Shown here: piece after piece, positions 8,012 to 17,154 of the stretch
Layout of the letters: every line of letters starts with the position of its first letter
Numbering within the stretch: position 1 is the stretch's first letter
Source: Gracilibacter sp. BRH_c7a
Lineage (GTDB): Bacteria > Bacillota > Desulfitobacteriia > Desulfitobacteriales > Syntrophobotulaceae
Length of the DNA: 64,000 nucleotides
Direction of reading: 5' to 3'
Assembly: GCA_001516055.1 (NCBI GenBank)
Contig: LOEZ01000019.1
Location: 186,001 to 250,000 of the forward strand
The notes under the pieces: generated by a model
What the model saw: the letters and a program-made list of their open reading frames with translations, nothing else
Databases searched by the model: none
What the model was told of the DNA's origin: nothing
Program-made: the position numbers and the translations under genes

Positions 8012-9783
8012 TGGTCTTTAGAGGAATTGTCCTTAAACTATGGTTAGCCATTATACTTTTACTCATTTTTATCTTAATCGCCCTCGGACTAGGCCTTTTT
8101 CAAGTAGTAGAGAATTTTTATTATTCCCAAATTACTACTAATCTTGTAAGCCAAGGACAAGAGATAATCAGGTTGTACCTATATGATAAAGATAATTTTC
8201 TAATTAACAATCAGATTGAGGATCTGTCCCGCATCTTAAATGTTCATTTCCTTATTGCAAATGAAAATGGGGTTATCCAAGTCTGTGATGAATTAACACA
8301 TATGGCTCCTGGAGATATCATTAATGAATCAGAATTAGTGAATATTCTTAATGGTAACATCATTGCCAAGAGGGGATTTCATCATCACTTTGATACTCAA
8401 ATGTTAACTATTGGTTTTCCCGTTCAAGTAAATGATCAAATAAATGAGGTTTTACTTCTTTATACTCCAGTTGCTCCCTTCAGCGAACAATTCAATTCTT
8501 TAAAACAGTTAATATATTGGTCATTGTTAGGTTCCATTGTTCTTGCTTCTATAATGGCATTTTTCCTTTCGAGGTCTCTATCCAAGCCCCTGATAAAGAT
8601 GAATAAAGTTGCCTTGGGTCTAGCTAATGGTGACTTTAGTCAAAGAGTTACAGTCAAAAGCAATGATGAAATTGGTGTTCTAGGTGCTTCCTTAAATTAT
8701 CTCTCCGAAGAACTTAAGAAAAGTATCACTGATCTTTCGTATGAAAAGGAGAAGATTGAAAGAATACTTTCCGGGATGTCTGACGGAGTAATAAGCTTTA
8801 ATAAGCTAGGCAGAATAATCCACTATAATCCCCGTGCCAAAGAATTGCTAGATAATTGTCCAGATATCCAAGAAAATAATATCATTCAAGATTGCAAACA
8901 TCTAACTCAATTAAGTAATCTTTATGATACTATTCTTCTTACCAAAGAGCCTATGCAAAGTAACTTGACAGTTGGAAGAAGGCTTTTAGTAGTTAAACTA
9001 TCTCCTTTGGAGGATCAAGACACTGGTGACCTTACCGGCGTTATTGCTGTCTTGTATGATATAACAAAGGAACATAGACTTGAGGAGATGAGGAAAGAGT
9101 TTGTTGCTAACGTCTCGCATGAATTAAGAACTCCTATAAGTCTGATTCAAGGATATGCGGAAGCTTTAAATGACGAGATGGCAGATTCAGTTGAACAACA
9201 ACGTGAGTTCATAAAGACCATTTCTGATGAATCTAAACATTTGAATAGAATGGTAGAAGATTTACTTGAATTATCTAGACTTCAAGCAGAAGTTACCTCT
9301 ATTATCAAAGAAACAGTAGATATCAATGAATTAGTATCTAATATTAAACATAAATTCAAGAAAGAGCTGGTAGAACACTCTACTGAGTTTATTATTGAGG
9401 TTGATTCCCAAGCCAAGACAGTATGGGCGGATAGTTTCAGGTTGGAACAAATAATCATAAACCTTTTAAGTAATTCCTTACGCTATTCACAGGGCGGATT
9501 AGTTAATTTGAATACCAGAGCAGTACAGAACGGAGTAGAGATTATATTCAGTGATAACGGACAAGGGATATCGGAAGATGACTTACCCTTTATCTTTGAG
9601 AGGTTTTACCGTATTGAAAAGTCACGTAACAGAGAAAAAGGAGGCACCGGTTTAGGTCTATCAATAGTAAAGAATTTAGTTGAGGCTCATGGAGGTACAA
9701 TCAATGCTCAAAGTAAACACGGCCAAGGCGTCTCATTCATTATGTATTTCCCGCAAACATCCGCCCCCGATAATAATTGCTAA
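8011..9783 (+). CDS. Membrane sensor histidine kinase (HAMP-PAS-HisKA-HATPase)
   Basis: A 590-residue kinase paired with the upstream regulator. Two membrane helices (about 8-30 and 166-188) flank an extracytoplasmic sensor domain that contains a HHH cluster (residues 124-126) and could bind metal. HAMP (about 188-240), PAS (about 250-350), HisKA with H370 in NVSHELRTP, and HATPase boxes INLLSNSL, DNGQGIS and GGTGLGLSIV follow. Overall the architecture resembles PhoR/WalK/ResE. The ligand is unknown. Confidence 0.92.
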   Translation: MVFRGIVLKLWLAIILLLIFILIALGLGLFQVVENFYYSQITTNLVSQGQEIIRLYLYDKDNFLINNQIEDLSRILNVHFLIANENGVIQVCDELTHMAPGDIINESELVNILNGNIIAKRGFHHHFDTQMLTIGFPVQVNDQINEVLLLYTPVAPFSEQFNSLKQLIYWSLLGSIVLASIMAFFLSRSLSKPLIKMNKVALGLANGDFSQRVTVKSNDEIGVLGASLNYLSEELKKSITDLSYEKEKIERILSGMSDGVISFNKLGRIIHYNPRAKELLDNCPDIQENNIIQDCKHLTQLSNLYDTILLTKEPMQSNLTVGRRLLVVKLSPLEDQDTGDLTGVIAVLYDITKEHRLEEMRKEFVANVSHELRTPISLIQGYAEALNDEMADSVEQQREFIKTISDESKHLNRMVEDLLELSRLQAEVTSIIKETVDINELVSNIKHKFKKELVEHSTEFIIEVDSQAKTVWADSFRLEQIIINLLSNSLRYSQGGLVNLNTRAVQNGVEIIFSDNGQGISEDDLPFIFERFYRIEKSRNREKGGTGLGLSIVKNLVEAHGGTINAQSKHGQGVSFIMYFPQTSAPDNNC

Positions 9784-9821
9784 TGAGAAAATAACTTAAC
9801 CTAAATAGAATTAAAATAAGT

Positions 9822-9857
9822 CATTAAGGGGGCAACCTATTGGTTGCCCCCTTAATG
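9822..9857. terminator. Strong bidirectional terminator hairpin
   Basis: A perfect 16-bp inverted repeat (CATTAAGGGGGCAACC at 9822-9837 with its complement at 9842-9857) around a 4-nt loop. It separates the kinase gene from the convergent minus-strand gene. The T-rich flank is clearer for minus-strand transcription. Confidence 0.75.
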
Positions 9858-9956
9858 CTCACTGGCTTCACCCGTCTTGTAAAACCTGTTACTGAAAGTA
9901 TAGTATGAAAAAATGTTTAGATTTTTATAGAAGTGTGAATAAAGTGTGAAAATTGT

Positions 9957-10289
9957 TTAATGGCAAAAAGTTTCACCAGTTTCCGCTGAATAAGAATCCA
10001 TAATATCTTGCATTTCTTCAAAATCCTGTGCATTCATAGCTTCCAACATTTCGGGTGAGTTATGCATTTCTTGCATTACTTCTGAGTTGTGCATCTCTAG
10101 CATAGCAGAAGAATTCATAAACTCGTTGTGATCTTCAAAATTAAATCCATTCATATAATCCTGGATACCATTGGGTTTGTTAATTTCATTCTCTTCATTC
10201 GTTGTAGTGGCCGCAATAGACGGCAAAGCTACCAATGTAATTCCTAGAATTGCTACCCCAATAATTAAAATAAGTTTTCTTTTCAACAT
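9957..10289 (-). CDS. Small exported Met/His/Asn-rich protein, unknown function
   Basis: A 110-residue protein with an N-terminal signal sequence (MLKRKLILIIGVAILG... ending near SIAA). The mature part is acidic and rich in Met, His, Asn and Glu, with imperfect repeats of the type M-x-NS-x-x-M-x-E-M-H, and ends in CH. The density of Met and His suggests metal (for example copper) binding, but I recognise no family. The start at 10289 is chosen because AGGAGG lies 8 nt upstream; an earlier ATG at 10307 would place that RBS inside the coding sequence. It sits between a two-component system and lgt. Function is inference only. Confidence 0.7.
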   Translation of the reverse strand: MLKRKLILIIGVAILGITLVALPSIAATTTNEENEINKPNGIQDYMNGFNFEDHNEFMNSSAMLEMHNSEVMQEMHNSPEMLEAMNAQDFEEMQDIMDSYSAETGETFCH

Positions 10290-10529
10290 GTATATCGCCT
10301 CCTTCAAATTTAATTGGATTCTAGATTAAATATATCACCCATAATTGAAAAGACTTTTATGGGCTTGTGATAAAATTGTTAAGTTTCCACCGAGAATCAC
10401 AGTTATTCTGGTTGTTCATAAATCAATCACAATTTCTTGTTAGTTTGAACAAACTTATTTTCTAGAATATATATAAACATCAGTTCCGAATGCAATAATA
10501 TAGTCTGGTGTAATCAGAGGAGGTATATA

Positions 10530-11318
10530 ATGCTTCAACATTTCAACCTTGGTGGTTTTCTTATCCACTCCTACGGTTTAATAGTAGCTTTGGCAATTCT
10601 ACTAGGACTTGGAGTTGCCTATAGTCTGGCCAACCAGGATAAAGAATACCAAAATCATCTTATGGATGTCGTAATCTTTGGACTCTTTGGAGCAATTATT
10701 GGTGCCCGGATTTGGCAAGTATTCTTCTATGATTGGGGATATTATTCCGAGAATCTGCTCCAGACTGTAATGATTTGGAAAGGCGGATTATCCATTCAAG
10801 GGGGAATTGTGGGTGCAGTTATAGTCGGAGTCTTATACTCTAGAATTAAGAGGATAAATTTCTGGCGCTTAGCTGATATCGCTGCCCCAGGATTGATCTT
10901 TGGTCAAGCTATAGGCCGTATCGCTTGTTTTTTAAACGGAGATGCTTTTGGCAGCCCAACAGGATCAGACTTTGGAATTGTCTATCCTCCAGGCACCTAT
11001 GCTTACGAAGTTTTTGGGAACCAACCTCTCTGGCCTGCGGAAATCTGGGAAGGACAAATAAATATAGTCATTTTTGCAGTGATACTCATACTTTCCAGAT
11101 GGAAAAGTGTGCCCCAAGGAACGGTTTTCTTAGCTTATGTATCATTGTACTCTCTAAACCGTTTTGTCTTAGAATTTTTCAGAGGAGATGGAAGCAAATA
11201 TTTGTTGGATCTCACATCCGGCCAGTGGACGAGCATATTTGTAATAGCAATATCACTTGTTGTAGGTTTTATTATTTTATTTCGCTCCAGAAAGGCACTT
11301 TCCGGAGAAAAAGAATAA
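10530..11318 (+). CDS. lgt: Prolipoprotein diacylglyceryl transferase
   Basis: A 262-residue polytopic membrane protein of the Lgt family, which transfers diacylglycerol from phosphatidylglycerol to the lipobox cysteine of prolipoproteins. The signature region GRIACFLNGDAFG (from residue 129) corresponds to the Lgt signature with its essential Arg and Asn. HSYGLIVALA at 13-22 matches the conserved N-terminal segment. The segment SIQGGIVG has Gln where E. coli Lgt has a functionally important His, so this may be a divergent paralog. AGAGGAGG precedes the start, and a terminator follows the stop. Confidence 0.9.
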   Translation: MLQHFNLGGFLIHSYGLIVALAILLGLGVAYSLANQDKEYQNHLMDVVIFGLFGAIIGARIWQVFFYDWGYYSENLLQTVMIWKGGLSIQGGIVGAVIVGVLYSRIKRINFWRLADIAAPGLIFGQAIGRIACFLNGDAFGSPTGSDFGIVYPPGTYAYEVFGNQPLWPAEIWEGQINIVIFAVILILSRWKSVPQGTVFLAYVSLYSLNRFVLEFFRGDGSKYLLDLTSGQWTSIFVIAISLVVGFIILFRSRKALSGEKE

Positions 11319-11331
11319 CCTCCGAAAAACT

Positions 11332-11368
11332 AAAAAGCTATTCAGTCCATCAAGCTGAATAGCTTTTT
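11332..11368 (+). terminator. Intrinsic terminator of lgt
   Basis: AAAAAGCTATTCAG at 11332-11345 pairs with CTGAATAGCTTTTTT at 11355-11369 around a 9-nt loop, giving a GC-centred stem ending in a T run. It also has an A-rich upstream arm and may act on both strands. Confidence 0.8.
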
Positions 11369-11391
11369 TCAGTAATATTTTTTCTTTATAA

Positions 11392-11727
11392 CTAGTAAAT
11401 TACAATAAAAACATAGGTAAGTGCTATTCCCATAACAGCTAAAGTGAAACCACCATATCTTAAACCTGCTTTAATTAATGGAATCTTTCTTTGATTTCTA
11501 ACAAGATATTCTTCATTTTCCTTCTTTAAAACTTCAAACAAGATACTTGGCTTGATAAAGGCCAAGAGCCCTATTGCCACGTAGGTGCCAAACCCTGCGT
11601 AAACGAGAATATCCAAGTTTATGTTGCTGGCTATAAAAAGAGCGGCAACAGACAAAAACATCGAGATAATTACTATTTTCTCAAAAGTTGTTTTGCTTCT
11701 ATCAAATACTGGTTTCATCTGATCCAC
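11392..11727 (-). CDS. Small three-helix membrane protein (paralog of the 26853-27269 gene)
   Basis: A 111-residue protein with three predicted membrane helices (about 20-40, 45-63, 92-110) and a basic/acidic loop between helices 2 and 3. It shares layout and scattered residues with the 138-residue protein at 26853-27269 (FEK start, an IKPSIL / IRPVLI element, then LRYGG / LRVVG before helix 3), so the two are probably ancient paralogs. No function is known. Without the 15-kb block bracketed by the direct repeats, the two genes would be adjacent and co-oriented. The start follows GGGGGTGGATC. Confidence 0.7.
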   Translation of the reverse strand: MDQMKPVFDRSKTTFEKIVIISMFLSVAALFIASNINLDILVYAGFGTYVAIGLLAFIKPSILFEVLKKENEEYLVRNQRKIPLIKAGLRYGGFTLAVMGIALTYVFIVIY

Positions 11728-11757
11728 CCCCCTACTATTTTGGGACTTGTCCTCCTA

Positions 11758-12152
11758 TTATAAAGCATATTCTCCTAATATAGTGCAGGTAAATAACTCC
11801 ATTCAAAACCAATAGAACAGGCTATCGCCTGTTCTACTTATAATCGAAATTTTATTTTGTGTCCTATCGTTAGTTAGAATGGCAGTATATTTGGAACTAA
11901 GCCAAGGTTATAAAGAAGTAAATACGCTATCCCTAAGAATACTACTCCCACTACTCTCAATGCCATAGTTAAATAAAGTTCTTTCTTCTGATACTCCTTA
12001 TCAAAGTTTTCCGTTCTTTTCCTTAATATTTGGAGAATAAGAACAGGCCTGATAAGAATTATCACTGCAAGGATTAGGTAGTTGGCAATAGTAATATAGG
12101 TTATAACCTCTAACTCGGTAAATAAAGATGCTGCAGCAGCAAAGATAGAAAT
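11758..12152. repeat. 395-bp direct repeat, copy A
   Basis: Base-for-base identical on reading to 26737-27131 with no indel (offset 14,979 bp). The repeat carries the 3' part of a small membrane protein gene plus its downstream flank. Sequence similarity stops abruptly on both sides. Confidence 0.95.
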
Positions 12153-12155
12153 CAT
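11874..12155 (-). pseudogene. 5'-truncated copy of the 138-residue membrane protein gene
   Basis: Its codons up to the repeat edge are identical to the last two thirds of the gene at 26853-27269. The first 46 codons are missing, because the repeat ends at 12152 and unrelated sequence follows. The ORF begins at a fortuitous ATG formed at the junction, with no recognisable RBS. It would encode two to three membrane helices (93 residues) but is most likely not expressed as a functional protein. Confidence 0.85.
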
Positions 12156-12237
12156 ATTTGATCGTTCAAGTTAGTACTATTATGAACTAAGTCTACATAA
12201 AAAGCATTAATAATTTCTTAAGATTGTCTTATTAAAT

Positions 12238-13215
12238 TTACGGATTATTTTCTGTCTTGTCCATAGCCTCTAAGACAGCTTTTCTGACACCCTTGACCAG
12301 CCCTGCTGAAGTCTGGGTGGCGCCTGCAACAGCATCAACTAATAAACTTTGCTTTTTGAGTATTTCCACAGGGATTTTTTCCATTGGCTCCTGATAATAT
12401 CTTGAGTCAATTTCCTTATGTGATACTATCTTTATGCGTTTCACCATGTTATCTTCGATTAATACTTCTAGTTTTAGATTAGGACGATATCCTGTCTCTT
12501 CAACCTGATAAGTACCATCTGCCATCTCTAACCCTGCAAACGAAAAAAAATAGGGTAAATCCGTCTGCTTCTGATTGTTTATACCGCCAGCATTAGGGTT
12601 AGTACTATTAATAGGGTTAGAGATATCAGGATTATCGGTATTACCTTGTTCCTCGAGAGGTTTATTATCTAGGCCTGTATTAGTATCGGCATCTTTATTA
12701 TCGTTATCATTGTCTTTATTTTCGCTACCCATGTCATTTCCTGTTTCTACAGAAGAATCGATTTCAATAGCTGCTTCAAATGTGCTTTCACTCTTCATCT
12801 CGCTCATTATACGAAGCACATGAATACCACCTACATCTATGATATGCCAACCCAAAAAGATAACGAAGCTTATCGCCAATGCCTTGTGCAGCTGCAACCA
12901 GCCTGATTTCAAGCGACCTCTGCCCAACCAGGTAATACCGGCTGCAACACTTAAAATCCAATTTATAGTTCCTATATTCAAACTCCAGATCTCATCTGAA
13001 GAGTATAATCCGTGTATAAAAGCCAGGATAATCAGAATAAAACCGGCAATGATATGATGTATTTTTATCGACTTATTAATGGAAACCAGCTTTCTTTTCT
13101 TTTCTCCGCTCGTTTTTTTGACTGCTGAACGCAGAAAATACTTTGCAAGTAGAAAAATACCGAATAGTACCGCTAACCAGGCAAATATATAATTAAGAAT
13201 AAATTCTGTATACAT
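12238..13215 (-). CDS. Membrane cytochrome b-like protein with extracytoplasmic FMN-binding domain
   Basis: A 325-residue protein in three parts. Residues 1-135 form about four membrane helices with His residues placed for heme b (IHH, FIHG, LHK, GWHIID...GIH), like DUF4405/ferric-reductase-type cytochromes. Residues 145-215 are a low-complexity Asp/Asn/Thr/Pro linker. Residues 225-320 are an FMN-binding domain (PF04205-like) with DAVAGATQTS, the motif in which RnfG/NqrC-type proteins bind FMN covalently on a Thr. It is the last gene of the dms-like operon, after a large stem-loop, so it may pass electrons between quinol and an outer-face flavin linked to the reductase. The start MYTEF has an AGAAGGG site. 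Confidence 0.8.
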   Translation of the reverse strand: MYTEFILNYIFAWLAVLFGIFLLAKYFLRSAVKKTSGEKKRKLVSINKSIKIHHIIAGFILIILAFIHGLYSSDEIWSLNIGTINWILSVAAGITWLGRGRLKSGWLQLHKALAISFVIFLGWHIIDVGGIHVLRIMSEMKSESTFEAAIEIDSSVETGNDMGSENKDNDNDNKDADTNTGLDNKPLEEQGNTDNPDISNPINSTNPNAGGINNQKQTDLPYFFSFAGLEMADGTYQVEETGYRPNLKLEVLIEDNMVKRIKIVSHKEIDSRYYQEPMEKIPVEILKKQSLLVDAVAGATQTSAGLVKGVRKAVLEAMDKTENNP

Positions 13216-13240
13216 GACTTAACCCTTCTGCTTTTAATTG

Positions 13241-13300
13241 TGTTGGGGAGGAAATAACCAACAAATACCTGGTCGGTATGAACTGTTGGTTATTCCAACA
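13241..13300 (-). other. Nested intercistronic stem-loop between dmsC-like and FMN genes
   Basis: Outer arms TGTTGG/CCAACA (13241-13246, 13295-13300), middle arms AATAACCAACA/TGTTGGTTATT with one bulge, and an inner ATACC/GGTAT hairpin form one long nested stem in a 116-bp intergenic gap. No T run follows on the minus strand, so it looks more like an mRNA processing or stability element than a terminator. Confidence 0.6.
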
Positions 13301-13331
13301 TACTGTATACTAACTAAAATGGCTAAAATTA

Positions 13332-14183
13332 CTAGAACCAGGGATATTGACTCAGTACTGAGGCGTAGAAAAGAATACGGCCGGCTAATTCACCGACTAC
13401 CACCCCAACCAGGGCAATAGATAATACAGAACTACTCGATTTCTGGTTGGCTATAAATACACCGGCCAAAGCAGCAGGCAGAAGTATTCCCAGAATCAAC
13501 CTTACATAGAAGATTGATGAAGAGAAAGTTGCTGCAACAGCCGCAGCTTGTTCTTCTGATAAACCATAAGTCCGGGCGAAAGCTCCCAGCACGATAACTA
13601 TAGCAACTACAGACGCTATTATTACCCATCCAAGTGTCTTTTTGGCTTTTTGTGCATTTTCATCCTCAGCTTTGCTCAGCAGGTATGCTACAGAAATAGC
13701 CCCCAGGATTACTGCAGTCAGTAAGAACGTTGCTATTGTCTGCCAGGAATCCCAGGCCAGTCTTGCCGGCAGGGCATATACCTTACTGGAGATGACCACA
13801 GCCATCAGACCCACTATACTCAGAGTGACACCTACTATTTTGCGACTATCTTTCTCAGGGGTTTTCCACCACATATAGCTATAAATAAGGGCCAGAATAC
13901 CTACTATCGAAAAGGCTAAAATTTCCAGACTTAACATGGATGTGCCTAAATTAGATATAGATTTAAAAGCTGCCAACGGCTGGCCCAAGTGCAACACGGA
14001 GCTTATCATGGCGATGGCAATTAGCGGTAAAACTGCCATGCCTCCCATTCTTATTTGCTTGGTGTTTGCTTCGTTTAATACTTTCGGATAAATATACTCC
14101 ACAAGAGTAATCGTGGCAGCTAATCCAATAGCCCATTGACCAAAGACAGTAAATAATACTAACGGGAATTCCCATGAACCCAT
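13332..14183 (-). CDS. dmsC: DmsC-like membrane anchor subunit
   Basis: A 283-residue integral membrane protein with about eight helices, related to DmsC, the quinol-oxidising anchor of anaerobic DMSO reductase. The N-terminal MGSWEFPLVLFTVFGQWAIG and a histidine in SSVLHLGQP fit the family. It follows the dmsB-like gene by 15 nt and completes a catalytic/electron-transfer/anchor trio. Transported substrate chemistry is set by the DmsA-like subunit; this subunit feeds electrons from menaquinol. Confidence 0.88.
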   Translation of the reverse strand: MGSWEFPLVLFTVFGQWAIGLAATITLVEYIYPKVLNEANTKQIRMGGMAVLPLIAIAMISSVLHLGQPLAAFKSISNLGTSMLSLEILAFSIVGILALIYSYMWWKTPEKDSRKIVGVTLSIVGLMAVVISSKVYALPARLAWDSWQTIATFLLTAVILGAISVAYLLSKAEDENAQKAKKTLGWVIIASVVAIVIVLGAFARTYGLSEEQAAAVAATFSSSIFYVRLILGILLPAALAGVFIANQKSSSSVLSIALVGVVVGELAGRILFYASVLSQYPWF

Positions 14184-14198
14184 CTTAATCCCTCCTCC

Positions 14199-14744
14199 CT
14201 AGTTTTTGACTGCTTTCGCAGGTTTGATGACAATCGACGGATTGGTAATACTGGCGACAGGCATGCCGGGAAATTCCTGGACTCCGGGATATTTTGCTTT
14301 TAGTTCATCTATATCCCCTGCTATAATATTACCTCCGGGACATGCTTCTACACACCGGGGTTGCAGCCCCTGCTCGATGCGTTCCTTACAATAACTGCAT
14401 TTGCTTGTTTTGCCCTCTTCGGGGTCGTACTGTGGAACACCATAGGGACAAGCCATTGTACACATTCTGCATCCGATACACTTGTCATGGTCTTGATACA
14501 CTATTCCATTATCCAGTTTGGTATATGCTCCAGCCGGGCAATTAGCCAGGCATTGGGGATTTTTACAATGGTTGCAGCCCATGGATAATGTAGCCTTTGA
14601 AGGAGGATGCTCCGTATCAAAATGACGCACACGCCTGAGACTTACCCCGGTTGCTGATTGCTGTTCAGACTTACAGGCAACCTGACAAGTCTGACAGCCA
14701 TAACAGTTTGCCATATTCATATAGAACCCAACTTGTTTTGACAT
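14199..14744 (-). CDS. dmsB: DmsB-like four-cluster ferredoxin subunit
   Basis: A 181-residue subunit with four [4Fe-4S] cysteine sets: CYGCQTCQVAC (from residue 14), CNHCKNPQCLANC (about 57-69), CIGCRMCTMAC (about 89-99) and CSYC...CVEAC (about 116-135). It links the DmsC-like quinol site to the DmsA-like catalytic subunit. It starts 3 nt after the dmsA-like stop. No signal peptide; it would be carried out with the Tat substrate partner. All cluster cysteines appear intact. Confidence 0.92.
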   Translation of the reverse strand: MSKQVGFYMNMANCYGCQTCQVACKSEQQSATGVSLRRVRHFDTEHPPSKATLSMGCNHCKNPQCLANCPAGAYTKLDNGIVYQDHDKCIGCRMCTMACPYGVPQYDPEEGKTSKCSYCKERIEQGLQPRCVEACPGGNIIAGDIDELKAKYPGVQEFPGMPVASITNPSIVIKPAKAVKN

Positions 14745-14747
14745 GGT

Positions 14748-17102
14748 TTACGCCTCCTTTCTTACCTCTACCAAAGAAGTATTACAGCATTGGCCTCCGC
14801 CGAGCTGTTCCACAGTATCACTGGTGATATGACTCGCACTGCCTCCCTGATGTTCCCACCAGCCGTTTTCGAGGGAGACCACTCCACGCAGGACATGAGC
14901 TTTGACATCGGCTATACATCTGTGCTCACCACGATCATTATAAACAACACAATTGTCACCATGTTTAATACCCCGGGCTGCTGCATCATCAGGATGAATC
15001 TGGATAGTACCCTTGTTTCCGCATACCTCTACTATCCAGGGAAGGGTGGAGAAAGAGGAGTGGATACTATGGTTAGTCTTGCGCTGGACAGCGGCCAAAG
15101 GATATTTGGAGGCCAGATCGGGTGATCCTTTTACAGACTCTGTAGGACGATAGTAGGTCAGTACAGGATTATACCCTTTCTCTTTCCACTCTGAGACGAA
15201 AAGCATAGCCTTTCCTGTCGGAGTATCAAATTGACCATCTTTATATGGTATGAGCGGATATTGGTCTTTGAGCGGATTTATAGGACCGCTGGCTTTAAGA
15301 CTGGCATAAGTCAGACCCAGGGGTTCTACAATCTTGTCTATAATTTGCTCCGGAGTCTCCTTAAATGCATCTCCGAAACCAAAATGATTAGCTAATAATT
15401 TCACTATATCAAGATCAGACTTGGCTTCTCCGGGTGGATCTACAGCCTTTTCACTGATCTGGATTGTATTGTTACGGATGCTGTTTGTAAAGTTAGTTTC
15501 TTCGAAAATAGTTGCACAAGGTAAAATCAGATCGGCATACAAACAATCGGATGTAAACAGATTGTCTACCTTCACAACAAAAGGAATCTTCTGGAAAGCT
15601 TCTTTACAAGCATTGGTATTGGGATATTGAGTTAGTACACTTGTAGTATGAATGAGCAGGAAACCAATCTTATTAGGTCTGTCTTCAAGAATTGATTTGC
15701 CAAATTCGGCCACCTTTACTGATCCAAAATCTCCAGGAGGAATAGGAGAGCTGAATCCAGCACCGAATTTAAGATAAGCAGCGGAACCACCGTCACTATA
15801 CACACCGGCACCAGGCTTTCCAAAGTTGCCTGTGAAAAGCAGGAGATAATATTGCGCTGCTGTGGCCAGCACACCATATTCAGCACGCTGGAAACCACCC
15901 ATATTTTGATACATTATGGCTGCTTCTGCTTTGGCCAGATCATAAGCGATACGGCTTACAGCAGAAGCTGGCGTCCTGGTTTCATCTTCTACAGCTTGCG
16001 GTGTCCATTTCTTAGCTTGTTCATAAATCATATCAAAGACGGTTACATATTTATCGGTAATATCGGTACCGGCTACACTGAGGGCTCCATTGTCAGTCGA
16101 ATCATGAGCCACGATGCTGTTGCCATCATAGACCAGATAACTTGATGAGTCTTCCGGATCTCCCAGAGCCAGCTCCCCGGTAGATTTATCAACTAGGAAC
16201 GGTACACTGGTATGGGCTTTCAGAAATGCTTCATCATAGAGTTTTTCATCGATAATTATTTTTAATATTCCCAGAGCCAGAGCTGTATCGGTCCCCGGCA
16301 GAATCGGATAATACTCGTCTGATTTAGCCGCAGTTTCACTGAATCTGGGATCAATGGTCACTATCTTGGCACCATTATTCTGAGCTTCAAGTATCCGTTT
16401 GTAATAGGATTGGTTGGTAATGGCAGCATTAGTGCCCCAACAAAGCATATATTTCGTTTGGGGAACAGTATCCCTGATATTCTTGGAGCGGCCTCCCAGC
16501 ACTTGACCTCCGGCTATAGTGACACTTTGACAGCACAATTGGCCAAATGTCCCGGTTTTCCCTCCCATATAGTTCCAGAAGGCACCCCAGGCTCCCCCTG
16601 TCAATAGTCCAAAATTACCTGAACCACCAAGTTGCAGAATCCCTTGGTTACCCAATTCTGCCTGTGTTTCTTTTACCTTTTGGGCAAAAATTTCAGCAGC
16701 TTCATCCCAACTGATTTCCTTGAATTTGCCTTCCCCTTTTTCACCCGTGCGGAGCATTGGTGAAGTCAAACGATCTTTATTATTGACCCACTGGGTACGT
16801 GCCAATCCACGGAGACAAGCTTTGGTTTCGTCTTCACCATCAGTGTTCTGTTCGACTTTGACTATTTTGCCATCAACTACATAAGCCTTCAGACTGTGGT
16901 GCAGACACTCCATAGCACATTGAGCTGTGTAGGTTTCAGCATTGGTCACATCCACCGGAGCTGCTTCTGCCACATCCGTCATGCTTCCAGCTATACCTAC
17001 GCCACCTAAGGCCACGGTAGCTGCACAAGCACCTGTCCCTTTGATAAAGGTACGCCTTGACATATCTGTCATTTTTTTGACATCTTTTTGTTCATTGGAC
17101 AT
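14748..17102 (-). CDS. dmsA: DmsA-like Tat-exported molybdopterin reductase with a Cys-to-Ser change in the FS0 motif
   Basis: A 784-residue bis-MGD oxidoreductase. The Tat signal is MSRRTFIKG (residues 14-22) with a hydrophobic Ala/Gly stretch. The N-terminal cluster motif reads C62-X3-C66-X3-S70 ... C96: the third ligand, Cys in E. coli DmsA, is Ser here (AGT codon at about 16894). The rest of the fold (GTNAAITNQ, PGTDTALALG, the C-terminal MopB domain around IHPDDAAARG) is intact. With dmsB, dmsC, an ABC transporter, a propeller lipoprotein and a cytochrome/FMN protein it forms a seven-gene operon. DMSO is only one possible substrate; TMAO, polysulfide or others are equally possible. Confidence 0.9.
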   Translation of the reverse strand: MSNEQKDVKKMTDMSRRTFIKGTGACAATVALGGVGIAGSMTDVAEAAPVDVTNAETYTAQCAMECLHHSLKAYVVDGKIVKVEQNTDGEDETKACLRGLARTQWVNNKDRLTSPMLRTGEKGEGKFKEISWDEAAEIFAQKVKETQAELGNQGILQLGGSGNFGLLTGGAWGAFWNYMGGKTGTFGQLCCQSVTIAGGQVLGGRSKNIRDTVPQTKYMLCWGTNAAITNQSYYKRILEAQNNGAKIVTIDPRFSETAAKSDEYYPILPGTDTALALGILKIIIDEKLYDEAFLKAHTSVPFLVDKSTGELALGDPEDSSSYLVYDGNSIVAHDSTDNGALSVAGTDITDKYVTVFDMIYEQAKKWTPQAVEDETRTPASAVSRIAYDLAKAEAAIMYQNMGGFQRAEYGVLATAAQYYLLLFTGNFGKPGAGVYSDGGSAAYLKFGAGFSSPIPPGDFGSVKVAEFGKSILEDRPNKIGFLLIHTTSVLTQYPNTNACKEAFQKIPFVVKVDNLFTSDCLYADLILPCATIFEETNFTNSIRNNTIQISEKAVDPPGEAKSDLDIVKLLANHFGFGDAFKETPEQIIDKIVEPLGLTYASLKASGPINPLKDQYPLIPYKDGQFDTPTGKAMLFVSEWKEKGYNPVLTYYRPTESVKGSPDLASKYPLAAVQRKTNHSIHSSFSTLPWIVEVCGNKGTIQIHPDDAAARGIKHGDNCVVYNDRGEHRCIADVKAHVLRGVVSLENGWWEHQGGSASHITSDTVEQLGGGQCCNTSLVEVRKEA

Positions 17103-17154
17103 GTTTCTTTCCTCACCTCTCTGTTTTTATTAATGAAAAACAATAAAGAGTACA

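Noticed and set aside
10925-11362. A second long plus-strand ORF overlapping lgt.
   Set aside because: It is a shadow frame of lgt with no RBS or recognisable protein features.
11874-12155. A functional 93-residue membrane protein gene.
   Set aside because: It is the truncated tail of the gene at 26853-27269, starts at a junction-made ATG and lacks an RBS.
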